Under the pieces are notes generated by a model. That model searched no databases. It was not told the DNA's origin and saw nothing but the letters and a program-made list of their open reading frames with translations. Below, piece after piece: positions 39,007 through 48,953 of a stretch of 64,000 nt of DNA. The translations under genes and the position numbers were made by a program. Origin of the DNA: Roseovarius pelagicus (GTDB taxonomy: Bacteria; Pseudomonadota; Alphaproteobacteria; Rhodobacterales; Rhodobacteraceae); assembly GCF_025639885.1 (NCBI RefSeq), contig NZ_CP106739.1:62001-126000 (forward strand), in the 5' to 3' direction. How positions within the stretch are numbered: the stretch's first letter is position 1; every line of letters begins with the position of its first letter.

Positions 39007-39653
39007 CGGATGCACCCGGTTATGGCCTGTGGTTCTTCGCTCTTTTGAACGCGGCAATCTTTATCATGTTCGCCTTCAGCTTCTTCAAACCACAGTCGCC
39101 AAGGGACTGGCGCAGCTTCAGCGCGTTCAGCGCCTTTCTGGTTGCCTTGTTCGCCGAAATGTATGGCTTTCCTCTGACCATCTATCTGATGTCGGGCTGG
39201 TTGCAGACGGCCTATCCGGGCGTCGACTGGTTCTCACACGATGCGGGCCACCTGCCGGAAATGCTGTTCGGCTGGCAGGCCAACCCGCATTTCGGTCCCT
39301 TCCACATGATCAGCTTTATTCTGATCGGGATTGGCTTCTGGATGATTTCCACCGCATGGCGGGTCCTCTACCAGGCCCGACGCAGCGGCACCTTGGCGAC
39401 CAGCGGGCCCTATGCTCGCGTCCGGCATCCGCAATATGTGGGCTTCGTGCTGGTTCTAACGGGCTTTTTATTTCAATGGCCCACCTTGCTGACGCTCGCG
39501 ATGTATCCGGTGCTGATCTGGATGTATGTACGGCTTGCCCGTTCGGAAGAGCGCGAAACCCGCGCCACTTTTGGCACGCAGTTTGACGCCTACGCGGCAC
39601 GCACACCTGCCTTTATCCCCAATCTTTCGCAGGCCCGCAACGCAACACAATAA
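39003..39653 (+). CDS. Isoprenylcysteine methyltransferase-family membrane protein
   Basis: 216 residues, five or six helices, with the family signature YARVRHPQYVGFVLV and EERETRATFGTQFDAYAART near the end. It is larger than the homologue at 26045. DUF2933-ICMT pairs after a copper ATPase recur in many genomes, but the substrate is unknown. Confidence 0.9.
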   Translation: MTDAPGYGLWFFALLNAAIFIMFAFSFFKPQSPRDWRSFSAFSAFLVALFAEMYGFPLTIYLMSGWLQTAYPGVDWFSHDAGHLPEMLFGWQANPHFGPFHMISFILIGIGFWMISTAWRVLYQARRSGTLATSGPYARVRHPQYVGFVLVLTGFLFQWPTLLTLAMYPVLIWMYVRLARSEERETRATFGTQFDAYAARTPAFIPNLSQARNATQ

Positions 39654-39671
39654 GTAGAAAGGGGCGACACA

Positions 39672-41120
39672 ATGAGCAATCAACAGACCGATCCCACACC
39701 TGAAAACAACGGCATGGCATCCTGTTTCCCGACCGCCTACACGATCCTGTTTGCACTGATCGTCCTTGTTGCCGCGCTCACCTGGATCATTCCGGCGGGT
39801 CAATACGACCGGGTGATGAACGAAGAGGTCGGGCGCGAGATTGCCGTGCCGGGCACCTACCAGACGGTCGATCCCAATCCGCAGGGGTTCGTGGAGGTGA
39901 TGCTGGCACCAGTGGCCGGATTTTACGATCCCGATAGCTATGCGGCCAATGCCATCGACGTGGCGCTTTTCGTCCTTCTTCTGGGCGGTTTCCTCGGTGT
40001 GGTGAATGCCACCAAGGCCATCGACACCGGCATCCAGACGGCGATGGGGCGCATGAAGGGGCGGGAAATCTGGATGATCCCGATTCTGATGTCGCTGTTT
40101 GCACTGGGCGGGACGACCTATGGTATGGCCGAAGAAACGCTGGCGTTTTACGCGCTGCTTATCCCGGTGGTCATCGCCGCGGGGTTTGATGCGGTCACCG
40201 GCGTCGCGATTATTCTGATCGGTGCCGGCATCGGCACGCTGGGGTCCACCATCAACCCCTTTGCGACCGTCATCGCATCCAATGCGGCGACGATCCCATT
40301 TACCCAAGGTATGACGCTGCGGCTGGTCATCCTGATCGGAGGTCTCGCGACCTGCATCGCCTATGTCATGCGCTATGCAGCGAAGGTTAAAGCCGATCCG
40401 TCCCGGTCGGTGGTGGCAGCACAGCGCGACGCGCACCGGCGGATTTTCCTGAGCGATGACGACGCCGAATTCACCGAGCCAAAACTCACGGGCACGCAGA
40501 AACTGGTGCTGCTGCTGTTCTTCGGCACCTTTGCCGTGATGATCTGGGGCGTATCCAGCCAGGGCTGGTGGATGGCGCGGATGGGCGCGCTGTTCTTCGG
40601 CATGGCCATCGTCGTCGGGCTGGTTGCACGGATGGGCGAGAAGAGGCTGACATCGGCCTTTGTCGACGGGGCCAAGGACCTGCTGGGCGTGGCGCTGGTG
40701 ATCGGGCTGGCGCGCGGCATCGTGGTGATCATGGAACAGGGACTGATCGCCGACACGATCCTGAACAGTGCCGCCGACACGCTGGGCGGCCTGTCCGAGG
40801 TGACCTTCATCAACCTGATGCTGTGGATCGAGATCGGGATGAGCTTTCTGGTGCCGTCCTCGTCTGGCCTTGCGGTCCTGTCGATGCCGATCCTCGCCCC
40901 GCTGGGCGATTTCGCCAATGTCAGCCGCGATCTGGTGGTGACGGCCTATCAATCGGCAAGCGGGCTGGTGAACCTGGTCACGCCGACCTCGGCCGTTGTG
41001 ATCGGCGGGCTCGCGATCGGGCGGGTCTCGTTCGACCGCTGGCTGGTGTTCATCTGGCCGCTGCTGCTGATCCTGACGCTGTTCATCATGGCCGCGCTGA
41101 GCGTGGCCGTGATCCTCTGA
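39672..41120 (+). CDS. YfcC-family arginine/ornithine-type antiporter
   Basis: 482 residues, about twelve helices. YfcC/ArcD-like blocks are visible: LVPSSSGLAVLSMPILAPLGD near residue 395 and GTTYGMAEETLAFYALLIP near 138. In ADI clusters such a carrier exchanges arginine for ornithine. It lies 18 bases before arcA, so that role is the best inference. Confidence 0.9.
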   Translation: MSNQQTDPTPENNGMASCFPTAYTILFALIVLVAALTWIIPAGQYDRVMNEEVGREIAVPGTYQTVDPNPQGFVEVMLAPVAGFYDPDSYAANAIDVALFVLLLGGFLGVVNATKAIDTGIQTAMGRMKGREIWMIPILMSLFALGGTTYGMAEETLAFYALLIPVVIAAGFDAVTGVAIILIGAGIGTLGSTINPFATVIASNAATIPFTQGMTLRLVILIGGLATCIAYVMRYAAKVKADPSRSVVAAQRDAHRRIFLSDDDAEFTEPKLTGTQKLVLLLFFGTFAVMIWGVSSQGWWMARMGALFFGMAIVVGLVARMGEKRLTSAFVDGAKDLLGVALVIGLARGIVVIMEQGLIADTILNSAADTLGGLSEVTFINLMLWIEIGMSFLVPSSSGLAVLSMPILAPLGDFANVSRDLVVTAYQSASGLVNLVTPTSAVVIGGLAIGRVSFDRWLVFIWPLLLILTLFIMAALSVAVIL

Positions 41121-41138
41121 TCTGCAAGGAGAATTCCA

Positions 41139-42368
41139 ATGACTGATCCCGCTTTGGGCGTCCATTCCGAAACCGGCAAGCTGCGGCAGGTGATCGTCTC
41201 GCCGCCCGGCCTCGCCCATCGTCGCCTCACCCCCGACAACCGCGAAGAGTTGCTGTTCGACGATGTGTTCTGGGTCAAGCAGGCGATCCGGGACCATGGC
41301 GTCTTTGCCGACATCATGCGCGATGAGGGCGTCGAGGTGCTGGATGCCATGACCCTGCTGGCCGACACGCTGGACATCGCGGACGCCCGCGCCTGGGTGC
41401 TCGACCACCGCATCAGCCGCAACGACGTCGGCGTGGGCATGCGTGCCGAACTGCGCGCGTGGATGGAGGCGATGTCGGGGGCCGATCTGGCCCGGTTCCT
41501 CGTCGGCGGGATCAGGGTCGGCGATCTGCCGTTTACCCCGTCGGGCATGTTCGGCAGCTATCTGGGCCTGAACGGTTTCGTACTGCCGCCGTTGCCGAAT
41601 TTCATCTTCACCCGGGACAATTCGGCCTGGGTCTATGGCGGCGTGACCCTGAACCCGATGCATTTCGCGGCAAGGCGTCCCGAAACGCTGCTGATGGCGG
41701 CGGTCTATCGGTTCCATCCGATATTCGTGGGCAAGGCAAAGGTGAGGTTCGGCAACCCGACACAGGATTTCGGTGCCGCCACGCTGGAGGGCGGGGACAT
41801 CATGCCGATCGGGCATGGTGTGGTCATGGTCGGCATGGGCGAACGGTCCACGCCGCAGGCGGTCGGGCAATTGGCCGAAGCGCTGTTCGCGGGTGGCGAT
41901 GTGCACCGAGTCATCGCCTGCCAGATGCCGAGCTCACGCGCGGCGATGCATCTTGATACGGTGTTTACCCATTGCGGCAACGATGTCGTGACCACGTTCA
42001 AGGAAGTGGCCGACGCGATCACCTGTTACGACCTGCGCCCCGGACCGGGGAACGCCCCGCTCGATATCCGGCGCGACGCCCGGCACCTGTTCGAAATCAC
42101 CGCAGAAATACTGGGGTTCAAGAAGCTGCATCTGGTCCCGACAGGCGGCAGTGATCTGGCCGAACAATCGCGCGAGCAGTGGAACGACGGCAACAACGTG
42201 CTGGCGCTGCGGCCCGGCGTGGTGATCGGCTACGACCGCAACGACGACACCAACGCGGCACTCAAGGGCGCGGGCATCGAGGTGCTGGCCATCCCCGGTG
42301 CCGAACTGGGCCGGGGCCGGGGCGGCAGCCATTGCATGAGCTGCCCCACCATCCGCGGCGCGATCTGA
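41139..42368 (+). CDS. arcA: Arginine deiminase
   Basis: 409 residues. Guanidino-group-modifying fold with [18 protein letters not shown] near residue 152, EGGDIMPIG near 220, [10 protein letters not shown] near 270 and the catalytic Cys in [13 protein letters not shown] near 399. It hydrolyses arginine to citrulline and ammonia. First enzyme of the arcABC pathway, with its partners directly downstream. Confidence 0.97.
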   Translation: MTDPALGVHSETGKLRQVIVSPPGLAHRRLTPDNREELLFDDVFWVKQAIRDHGVFADIMRDEGVEVLDAMTLLADTLDIADARAWVLDHRISRNDVGVGMRAELRAWMEAMSGADLARFLVGGIRVGDLPFTPSGMFGSYLGLNGFVLPPLPNFIFTRDNSAWVYGGVTLNPMHFAARRPETLLMAAVYRFHPIFVGKAKVRFGNPTQDFGAATLEGGDIMPIGHGVVMVGMGERSTPQAVGQLAEALFAGGDVHRVIACQMPSSRAAMHLDTVFTHCGNDVVTTFKEVADAITCYDLRPGPGNAPLDIRRDARHLFEITAEILGFKKLHLVPTGGSDLAEQSREQWNDGNNVLALRPGVVIGYDRNDDTNAALKGAGIEVLAIPGAELGRGRGGSHCMSCPTIRGAI

Positions 42369-42383
42369 CAAAAGGAAAATAAC

Positions 42384-43385
42384 ATGTCTTACAATCTGAG
42401 AAACCGCCACTTTCTGACTTTGCGCGATTTCAGCCCGCAGGAAATTGGCTTCCTGCTGAAGCTCTCGGCCGACCTCAAGGCGGCGAAATACGGCGGCTAC
42501 GAGGTGCCGCGCCTGTCCGGCAAGGAAATCGCGCTGATCTTCGAAAAGGACAGCACCCGCACCCGCGTCGGCTTTGAGGTGGCGGCCCACGATCAGGGCG
42601 CGCATGTCACCTATCTGGGGCCTTCGGGGTCGCATCTGGGCAATAAGGAGACCGTCAAGGACACCGCCCGCGTGTTGGGCCGGGTCTATGACGCGATCGA
42701 ATATCGCGGCTTTGGCCAGCCCATCGTGGAAACCCTGGCGGAACATGCCGGGGTGCCCGTCTATAACGGGCTGACGGACGAATTTCACCCCACGCAGATC
42801 CTCGCCGATTTCCTGACCATGACGGAACATTCCGACAAACCGATCAGCCAGATCGCTTTTGCCTTTCTGGGCGATGCGGGCAACAACATGGGCGACAGCC
42901 TGCTGATCGGCGCGGCCAAGATGGGCATGGATGTGCGGCTCTGTGCGCCCGAAAGCCTGTGGCCCGACCAGGCCATCCGCGAAGAGGCCGAGGCCATCGC
43001 CGCCGAGACCGGCGCACGGATCACCCTGACCGAAGACGTGGATGCCGCCGTGGCCGGCGTCGAATTCGTCTATACCGACGTCTGGGTGTCGATGGGCGAG
43101 GCCAAGGAGAAATGGGAGGAACGGATCAATCTCTTGATGCCCTATCAGGTCAACGCCGATGTGATGGCGAAAACCGGCAATCCGCAGACAAAATTCATGC
43201 ACTGCCTGCCAGCCTTTCACAACGCCGAGACCGAGGTGGGCGCCGACATCGCCAGAAACTTCGACATCACGGCGATGGAGGTGACCGAGGACGTGTTCGA
43301 GAGTCCGGCCTCCATCGTGTTCGATCAGGCGGAAAACCGGTTGCACACGATCAAGGCGGTCCTTGTCGCCACGTTGGGGAACTAG
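42384..43385 (+). CDS. arcB: Ornithine carbamoyltransferase, catabolic
   Basis: 333 residues. The carbamoyl-phosphate site [13 protein letters not shown] lies near residue 56, [12 protein letters not shown] near 134, and the ornithine site [13 protein letters not shown] near 271. Between arcA and arcC it should run in the catabolic direction, splitting citrulline to ornithine and carbamoyl phosphate. Confidence 0.97.
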   Translation: MSYNLRNRHFLTLRDFSPQEIGFLLKLSADLKAAKYGGYEVPRLSGKEIALIFEKDSTRTRVGFEVAAHDQGAHVTYLGPSGSHLGNKETVKDTARVLGRVYDAIEYRGFGQPIVETLAEHAGVPVYNGLTDEFHPTQILADFLTMTEHSDKPISQIAFAFLGDAGNNMGDSLLIGAAKMGMDVRLCAPESLWPDQAIREEAEAIAAETGARITLTEDVDAAVAGVEFVYTDVWVSMGEAKEKWEERINLLMPYQVNADVMAKTGNPQTKFMHCLPAFHNAETEVGADIARNFDITAMEVTEDVFESPASIVFDQAENRLHTIKAVLVATLGN

Positions 43386-43387
43386 TC

Positions 43388-44314
43388 GTGCTGGTGGTCG
43401 CAGCCCTTGGCGGCAATGCCCTGTTGCAACGCGGGCAACCCCTGACCGCAGAGAACCAGCGCGCCAACGTCCGCGCGGCGTCCGCGGCGCTGGCAGACGT
43501 CGTGCGCGCCGGGCATCGGTTGGTCGTGACCCACGGCAACGGGCCGCAGGTCGGGCTGCTGGCACTTCAGGGCGCGGCCTACAAGCCCGACGAGGCATAT
43601 CCGCTCGACGTGCTGGGGGCCGAAACCGGCGGCATGATCGGCTACATGATCGAGCAGGAGCTCGAGAATGCCCTGGATCATGCGCATCCCGTGGCCACGC
43701 TGCTGACGCAGGTCGTGGTCGACGGTCAGGACCCCTCGTTTCGCAATCCCACCAAGTTCATCGGTCCGGTCTATTCCCGCGACGAGGCCGAGTCCCGCGC
43801 CAAAGCCGCCGGCTGGAGCATCGCGCAGGACGGAGACAAATGGCGGCGCGTGGTGCCTTCGCCCGCGCCGCAGGACATCCCGGATCTGCGCGTTCTGCGC
43901 CTGTTGCTGGATCAGGGCGTGATCGTGATCTGCACCGGGGGTGGCGGTATTCCGGTGCTGCGCCTGCCCGACGGGAGCATGACCGGTATCGAGGCGGTGA
44001 TCGACAAGGATGCCGCCAGCGCGCTGCTCGCGCGACGGCTGGGCGCGGACGCGCTGCTTCTGCTGACCGATGTGGACGCGGTGTACCGGGATTTTGGAAC
44101 CGACAAAGCAACGAAGGAAACGTGGCTATCGCCGCAGGACGCACTGCAATTTAATGCACCCGCAGGGTCAATGGCCCCGAAACTGGCCGCTGCAGCGGCA
44201 TTCGCCGTTGAGGGTGGATTGGCAGCTATCGGGCGGCTTGAGGATGCCACACAGATCATAATCGGGGCTGCAGGCACACAGGTTTCAGATAAGAGCGAAG
44301 GTAAAGAGAGATGA
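43388..44314 (+). CDS. arcC: Carbamate kinase
   Basis: 308 residues from the GTG two bases after the arcB stop (another GTG at 43394 is possible). Amino-acid kinase fold with ALGGNALLQRG near residue 8, THGNGPQVG near 48, CTGGGGIPV near 185 and DKDAASALLA near 205. It makes ATP from carbamoyl phosphate and ADP. It overlaps the next ATG. Confidence 0.95.
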   Translation: MLVVAALGGNALLQRGQPLTAENQRANVRAASAALADVVRAGHRLVVTHGNGPQVGLLALQGAAYKPDEAYPLDVLGAETGGMIGYMIEQELENALDHAHPVATLLTQVVVDGQDPSFRNPTKFIGPVYSRDEAESRAKAAGWSIAQDGDKWRRVVPSPAPQDIPDLRVLRLLLDQGVIVICTGGGGIPVLRLPDGSMTGIEAVIDKDAASALLARRLGADALLLLTDVDAVYRDFGTDKATKETWLSPQDALQFNAPAGSMAPKLAAAAAFAVEGGLAAIGRLEDATQIIIGAAGTQVSDKSEGKER

Positions 44315-44814
44315 ATGCCCTTCGGTTGCGTATCGGGGCCTTCACCGCAGTCGCCATTGCTGGTGCACTCGCTTCTGCAGGTACTCCGGACAAGGCCACG
44401 TCTCATGCAACAGCGGCGTCAGACACGACATTGGCCACGGGTCTGACCTTTCCTCCTATGGATGCTGCCAAAGGCCGCCTGTTGTTCGTCTCGAAAGCAT
44501 GTGTTGTTTGCCATTCGGTGAATGGTGTTGGGGGCAGGAATGCGCAACCTCTGGACGCCAGATTCATGGACCGGCCTATGAATCCCTTCGACTTTGCCGC
44601 GCGTATGTGGCGCGGCGCTGAAAGCATGGTGATGATGCAGCGCTATGAGCTGGGCGATGTGATTCATCTATCGGGTCAGGAATTGGCCGATATTATTGCC
44701 TTTGTGCACGACCCGGAAGAGCAGGCCAAATTGTCTAACACGGACATTCCCGAGCTTACGCAATTGATGATGGAACATGCAGATGCCGAAATGCTTGGGG
44801 TGCCCCACGACTGA
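44311..44814 (+). CDS. Exported cytochrome c
   Basis: 167 residues with a signal peptide to about residue 24. Single heme motif CVVCHS near residue 66, followed by VNGVGG; several Met residues (MMQRYELGD, MNPFDF) offer the axial ligand. It overlaps the arcC stop, so it is co-expressed with the ADI genes although it has no known part in that pathway. It could feed a terminal oxidase or reductase together with the Rieske protein downstream. Confidence 0.88.
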   Translation: MNALRLRIGAFTAVAIAGALASAGTPDKATSHATAASDTTLATGLTFPPMDAAKGRLLFVSKACVVCHSVNGVGGRNAQPLDARFMDRPMNPFDFAARMWRGAESMVMMQRYELGDVIHLSGQELADIIAFVHDPEEQAKLSNTDIPELTQLMMEHADAEMLGVPHD

Positions 44815-44876
44815 GGCTGGTTGGCAATAAACCTGACAGACCATCAGATTCTTCAGATGTGAAGCGGGAGAAAGAA

Positions 44877-44915
44877 ATGCAGGCTCAAGATATCATGACA
44901 AGAAATGGCATTACT
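44877..44915 (+). pseudogene. 5' fragment of a CBS-domain gene
   Basis: Only the first ten or so codons survive (MQAQDIMTRN), the usual opening of small CBS-domain proteins. The frame then runs directly into IS3-type transposase sequence. A ribosome-binding site (GGGAGAAAG) is still present. CBS proteins are common in ackA/arc clusters, so an original member was probably destroyed by the insertion. Confidence 0.6.
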
Positions 44916-45203
44916 GCAGCCGTCGGTGTCAAGACCGCCTGTATCGAGTCCGGATCGCCCTAGGAGGAAGGCTACTGTGAATGCTTCAACGCAAGGTTCA
45001 GGTATGAGCTGCTGAACGGCGAGGTCTTCTACTCGCTATGCGAAGCACAAATCCTGATCGAACAATGGAGGAAACACTGCAACACAAACAATCCGATAGT
45101 GCTTTGGAATATCGACCACCGGCCCCGGAAACCATCATGCCGATGGAATCCAGGTCAATCATGCATTAACATTCAACCTGGACCACTCACGCGGGGCTGA
45201 TCA
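44916..45203 (+). mobile_element. IS3-family transposase (orfB) 3' remnant
   Basis: The C-terminal 80 or so residues of an IS3-family integrase-type transposase are readable: AVGVKTACIESGSP, then GYCECFNARFRYELLNGEVF and EAQILIEQWRKH, then in another frame YRPPAPETIMPME. A nonsense codon (44961) replaces the Trp of GSPWENGY, and a one-base deletion near 45096 breaks the frame. The IS end TGATCA is at 45198-45203. The element is dead and lacks its 5' part. Confidence 0.85.
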
Positions 45204-45219
45204 CTGCCGAGTTTATAGC

Positions 45220-45235
45220 GATACAGTCTATTACA
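45220..45235 (+). promoter_or_regulatory. Direct-repeat regulator box before the Rieske gene
   Basis: GATACAGTCTATTACA, two half-sites 10 bases apart, nine bases upstream of a promoter-like TTGAGC-N19-TATAAG (45245-45275). The -10 lies only six bases from the ATG at 45281, so the message may be leaderless. Confidence 0.55.
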
Positions 45236-45280
45236 AAAAGCTTCTTGAGCTTTCGGTACTGGAGTCCTCTATAAGAAATC

Positions 45281-45841
45281 ATGACAGAGCTTACCGACCA
45301 TTCAGCGCGGCGCGATTTCCTTTATTATGCAACTGCCGGTGCAGGGGCGGTGGCCACGGGCGCGGCGATTTGGCCGCTGATCAACCAGATGAACCCTGCT
45401 GCTGATGTCAGGGCTCTGCTAAGTATCCGCGTGGATATCTCCGGGATGACACCTGGCACCCAACTCACTGTAAAATGGCGGGGAAAGCCAGTGTTCATCC
45501 GCTACCGAACCACAGAGGAAATTGCTGCGGCACGTTCCGAAAATGTTGCCGACCTTCCCGACACCATCGCGAGAAACCCCAATTTCGATGGGGACGTCGC
45601 GGCCACCGATGCGCACCGGGCAGTTCCGGGCCGCGAAGAGTATCTGGTCATGATCGGCGTGTGCACCCACCTGGGATGTGTTCCGCTTGGAAACAGCTCC
45701 GGCGATTTCGGAGGTTGGTTCTGTCCTTGCCACGGTTCGCATTATGACACGGCTGGGCGGATCAGGAAGGGGCCCGCACCAGAAAATCTTCATATTCCGA
45801 AACTTTCGCTGTCGGATGAGTTAATTCTCATTTTGGGATAA
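45281..45841 (+). CDS. Orphan Rieske iron-sulfur protein (PetA-like)
   Basis: 186 residues. N-terminal Tat-type anchor [18 protein letters not shown], then a Rieske domain with [10 protein letters not shown] near residue 127 and CPCHGSHYD near 148, holding all four 2Fe-2S ligands. No cytochrome b or c1 gene follows, so it is a second copy detached from a bc1 complex. It may substitute in the chromosomal bc1 under metal stress, or work with the nearby cytochrome c. Confidence 0.93.
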   Translation: MTELTDHSARRDFLYYATAGAGAVATGAAIWPLINQMNPAADVRALLSIRVDISGMTPGTQLTVKWRGKPVFIRYRTTEEIAAARSENVADLPDTIARNPNFDGDVAATDAHRAVPGREEYLVMIGVCTHLGCVPLGNSSGDFGGWFCPCHGSHYDTAGRIRKGPAPENLHIPKLSLSDELILILG

Positions 45842-45894
45842 GGTGGCGTTTGGGACTCCTCGCGTAAGGTCGGCCAAGGTCGGCGGATCGAAGT

Positions 45895-46818
45895 TTACGC
45901 GGTTTCGGGTTCCTTTTGGCCGCGATCCCGATTTTTCTTTCGAAAAACCCACCAGATCAGCATCAGCCCGGCAAAGATCATCGGCAGCGACAATGTCTGT
46001 CCCATCGTCAGCCCGCCAGTCCCGAAATGCAGCGCGTGTCCGATGGGGTTCCCTTCGGACACGAATTGCATGTCCGGCTGCCGGAAAAACTCTACAAATG
46101 CTCTCGACAGACCATAACCCGCCAAGAAAGTCCCCGTGACGGCACCGGGCCATTTCAGCCAACCGCGCCGCCAGGCTAGGATCAGTAGCAGACCTCCCAG
46201 GAGGAGCCCTTCAAGCAGCGCTTGATAGAGTTGGGACGGATGCCTCGCGCACAGTCCCGTGACGCCTGGGCAAGCTTGTGCAGCCTGTCCCGGGAAAATG
46301 ACGCCCCACCAAACGTCAGTTGGACGACCCCAGAGTTCGTTGTTCGTGAAGTTGGCAAGACGCCCGAGCAAAAGTCCCGGTGGTGTAGCCAGGGCCAGGA
46401 GGTCCGCGGTACCAAGAAGTGGAGCACGCTGGCGGGTGCTAAACACCGTGCCCGCAATTATCACACCGATGAAACCACCGTGAAATGACATGCCGCCTTG
46501 CCAGACCATAAAGATCTCCAGCGGGTTTTGCAGGTAATATTCGGGCTGATACAATATCACGAAACCCAGCCGCCCGCCGATGATCACCCCGAGGATGATC
46601 CAAGTGGCCAGATCCTCGACCTGCTTGGACGTCAGAGGTGGACCCGATATCGGCCAGAACGCAGCCCGATTGGCGGATAGGACACAAATCCACATGCCGA
46701 TGACAATGCCCACGATATAGGCGAGCGCATACCAGCGCAGCGCGAAGTGAAAGGTGCCGATATCGATGGCAAAGAGCTCCGTGCCGATATCTGGGAAAGG
46801 AATCGCGGCGGCCAGCAT
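45895..46818 (-). CDS. lgt: Prolipoprotein diacylglyceryl transferase
   Basis: 307 residues, seven helices. Family signature [20 protein letters not shown] near residue 150 and [11 protein letters not shown] near 105 (with the essential His). It attaches diacylglycerol to the lipobox Cys. It is the last gene of a leftward operon behind a CueR-type promoter. With lspA and lnt at 15-17 kb, the island carries all three lipoprotein-maturation enzymes. Confidence 0.95.
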   Translation of the reverse strand: MLAAAIPFPDIGTELFAIDIGTFHFALRWYALAYIVGIVIGMWICVLSANRAAFWPISGPPLTSKQVEDLATWIILGVIIGGRLGFVILYQPEYYLQNPLEIFMVWQGGMSFHGGFIGVIIAGTVFSTRQRAPLLGTADLLALATPPGLLLGRLANFTNNELWGRPTDVWWGVIFPGQAAQACPGVTGLCARHPSQLYQALLEGLLLGGLLLILAWRRGWLKWPGAVTGTFLAGYGLSRAFVEFFRQPDMQFVSEGNPIGHALHFGTGGLTMGQTLSLPMIFAGLMLIWWVFRKKNRDRGQKEPETA

Positions 46819-46829
46819 TGCGGACCCTC

Positions 46830-48152
46830 CTACATGTGAGAATGTGATTGAGACTGGTCTTCATTATCCGGACGAAGACGCAGGAACAGCCATACAAAGG
46901 CAAAGACAGTTGCCATCAAACCGAACGAGACAATCACGATGAGTGGGTCGCTTTGCCATTTCAGAGCGGCGAAGGTCGACAGCACAACGGCATCCAGAGC
47001 GATCGCGCTGAGCAATACCCATCCGCTCGCCTTGACGTCCTCCTTCAAGTGACGGAACACCCCCCAGTGGATGATGATGTCCATCACCAGATAGAAGAAA
47101 GCGCCAAGCGAGGCGATCCGGCTGAGGTCGAAGAAAATCGCCAGAAAGCTGGCAATCACCACGGTGTAGACCAGCGTATGGTCGCGGATCGCCCCCGGCA
47201 TACCAAAATGGCTATGGGGGATCAGCTTCATGTCGGTCAACATGGCAAGCATACGGGACACCGCGAAGATGCTCGCGATCAGGCCTGAAGATGTGGCGAC
47301 GATGGCCAGCAGGACAGTCAGGTAAAAGCCGGTTCGACCAAGGGTCGGGGCAGCGGCCTCTGCCAAGGCATAGTCCTTGGCTGCGATGATCTGCTCCAGA
47401 GTCAGACTGGACCCTACGGCAAAGGCGACCAGCAGATAGACGATGACGCAGAGACCGATGGATACGATGATCGCCCGTCCGACATTGCGGTGCGGCTCGG
47501 TGACTTCGGCTCCGCTGTTGGTGATTGTCGTGAAGCCCTTGAACGCGAGGATTGAAAGCGCCACGGACGCGACAAAGCCGGTGATCTGCGTCGATTGCTG
47601 GTCGGTGGCCGCCTCGAAAGAGATGCCGCCCGCCCAGAGCGCGGCCGCCCCGAAAAGTGCGATACCGCCGACCTTGATGATCGCCATCACGATCGAGAAC
47701 AGCCCGACGGATCGGTTACCCGCAGCATTGACCAGATAGGCAAAGACGATCAGGCCGACGGCGAGGGCTGGCACTTTCCAGCCGGATTGCTCCATGCCAA
47801 GGCCTCGCAACAAATAGGTGGCAAAGGTCCGTGCAACAAGGCTTTCGTTGATGACCATCGACAGCGCCATGAGCAGGGCTGCTCCTGCAGCAACGGTTGT
47901 CGGTCCGTAGGCCTTTTGCAGGATCATCGCGATACCGCCAGCCGAAGGATAGGCGTTCGACATCTTGATGTAGGTATAGGCGCTGAATGCGGTGACGATA
48001 GCGCCCGCGATGAACGACAGCGGGAAAAGCGGCCCGGCAAGCTGTGCTATCTGCCCGGTCAGGGCGAATATCCCCGCGCCGATCATCACACCCGTGCCCA
48101 TTGCGATTGCGCCGGCAAGCGTGATGCTGTTCGCCTTGTATTCCGAATTCAT
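46830..48152 (-). CDS. APC-family amino-acid permease
   Basis: 440 residues, twelve helices. The first helix carries [13 protein letters not shown], typical of the APC superfamily. AAAGGA precedes the ATG, directly after the stop of the upstream gene. Substrate unknown; 11 bases separate it from lgt. Confidence 0.9.
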   Translation of the reverse strand: MNSEYKANSITLAGAIAMGTGVMIGAGIFALTGQIAQLAGPLFPLSFIAGAIVTAFSAYTYIKMSNAYPSAGGIAMILQKAYGPTTVAAGAALLMALSMVINESLVARTFATYLLRGLGMEQSGWKVPALAVGLIVFAYLVNAAGNRSVGLFSIVMAIIKVGGIALFGAAALWAGGISFEAATDQQSTQITGFVASVALSILAFKGFTTITNSGAEVTEPHRNVGRAIIVSIGLCVIVYLLVAFAVGSSLTLEQIIAAKDYALAEAAAPTLGRTGFYLTVLLAIVATSSGLIASIFAVSRMLAMLTDMKLIPHSHFGMPGAIRDHTLVYTVVIASFLAIFFDLSRIASLGAFFYLVMDIIIHWGVFRHLKEDVKASGWVLLSAIALDAVVLSTFAALKWQSDPLIVIVSFGLMATVFAFVWLFLRLRPDNEDQSQSHSHM

Positions 48153-48953
48153 CTAGACGTTCCTTTCGTCGAATCGGCTTGTGCCGTTGGGTCGGCTCAT
48201 CTGTCCATAGGCCTGCGCCTTCCAGCACATATCGCAAACCCGGTCCCCGGCCGAGAGCGTATGAGGCCTTTGGTAATGCCCACGTTTGCCATCGCTGGCG
48301 ATGAAGTCCGCGCCGGGCCAATCGTACCGGCACCAGCTCTGCCGAAATGCCTCCAGCAGTTCGGGATCTTCGTAGCGTGCGAAGGCTTTCCGAGCGAAGG
48401 TTTGCGGCGGGCAATGGGTAAAATGGGTGTTCAGATCGTCGCCATCGCGAAAGACACGCGTTTCATAGCCCGGGGCACCGACGGGGCGGAAAGGGAAGAT
48501 CAGCAACGCCCGGATCGTCCAGCGCAGCCTTCGCCCCGGATCGCGGCTGACGATACGGGATGGCAGGGATGACAGCCGGAGCAGTCGACGGTAGAGATCC
48601 CAGCCGACATCGGCCACGACGGAATGTGCGCACTCCACCCTGACCTCGTGCCGACGCAGCGCCGCATCGGCGGCGATGGTGTAGATGGCAAGCTCCACCA
48701 TCAGGCGGCTTCCTGCGTTGGGAAGGGTCTGCACTTCGGCGACATCCCGCATGTCCGCTACTGTCTGCTCCAACGTGGCAAGGAAGCTGTCGATCTCTTC
48801 CGGCAGCCAGCGTAGCGTGTCGCCATTCTCAAGGCGCAGCGCCCGATTGCCGAGATGCCGACGGCAAGTCCGGCGGACCTCGCGCCGCAGAAGTCGGCGC
48901 ACCGCTCGCCAACCCGGGGACGGGCGCACGGTGGAAATGCGGCGTTCAGTCAT
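48153..48953 (-). CDS. Putative ATC-hydrolase-like protein
   Basis: 266 residues from ATG 48953. The N-terminus is Arg-rich; the C-terminal half has THCPPQTFARKAF, CRYDWPGADFIASDGKRG and DRVCDMCWK, which resemble the L-2-amino-thiazoline-4-carboxylate hydrolase family (C-x-x pattern plus conserved Trp/Cys). The match is by eye and tentative. It overlaps the TVP38 gene upstream. Confidence 0.5.
   Translation of the reverse strand: MTERRISTVRPSPGWRAVRRLLRREVRRTCRRHLGNRALRLENGDTLRWLPEEIDSFLATLEQTVADMRDVAEVQTLPNAGSRLMVELAIYTIAADAALRRHEVRVECAHSVVADVGWDLYRRLLRLSSLPSRIVSRDPGRRLRWTIRALLIFPFRPVGAPGYETRVFRDGDDLNTHFTHCPPQTFARKAFARYEDPELLEAFRQSWCRYDWPGADFIASDGKRGHYQRPHTLSAGDRVCDMCWKAQAYGQMSRPNGTSRFDERNV

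Noticed and set aside
39468..41906. 812-residue open frame on the minus strand, opposite the YfcC and arcA genes
   Set aside because: Composition is extreme in His, Arg, Asp and Gln with no motif, and it lies antisense to two well-supported genes. It is a GC-rich shadow.
41934..43598. 554-residue minus-strand frame opposite arcB and arcC
   Set aside because: Arg/Ala/Gly/His-biased, no domain, antisense to clear ornithine carbamoyltransferase and carbamate kinase genes.
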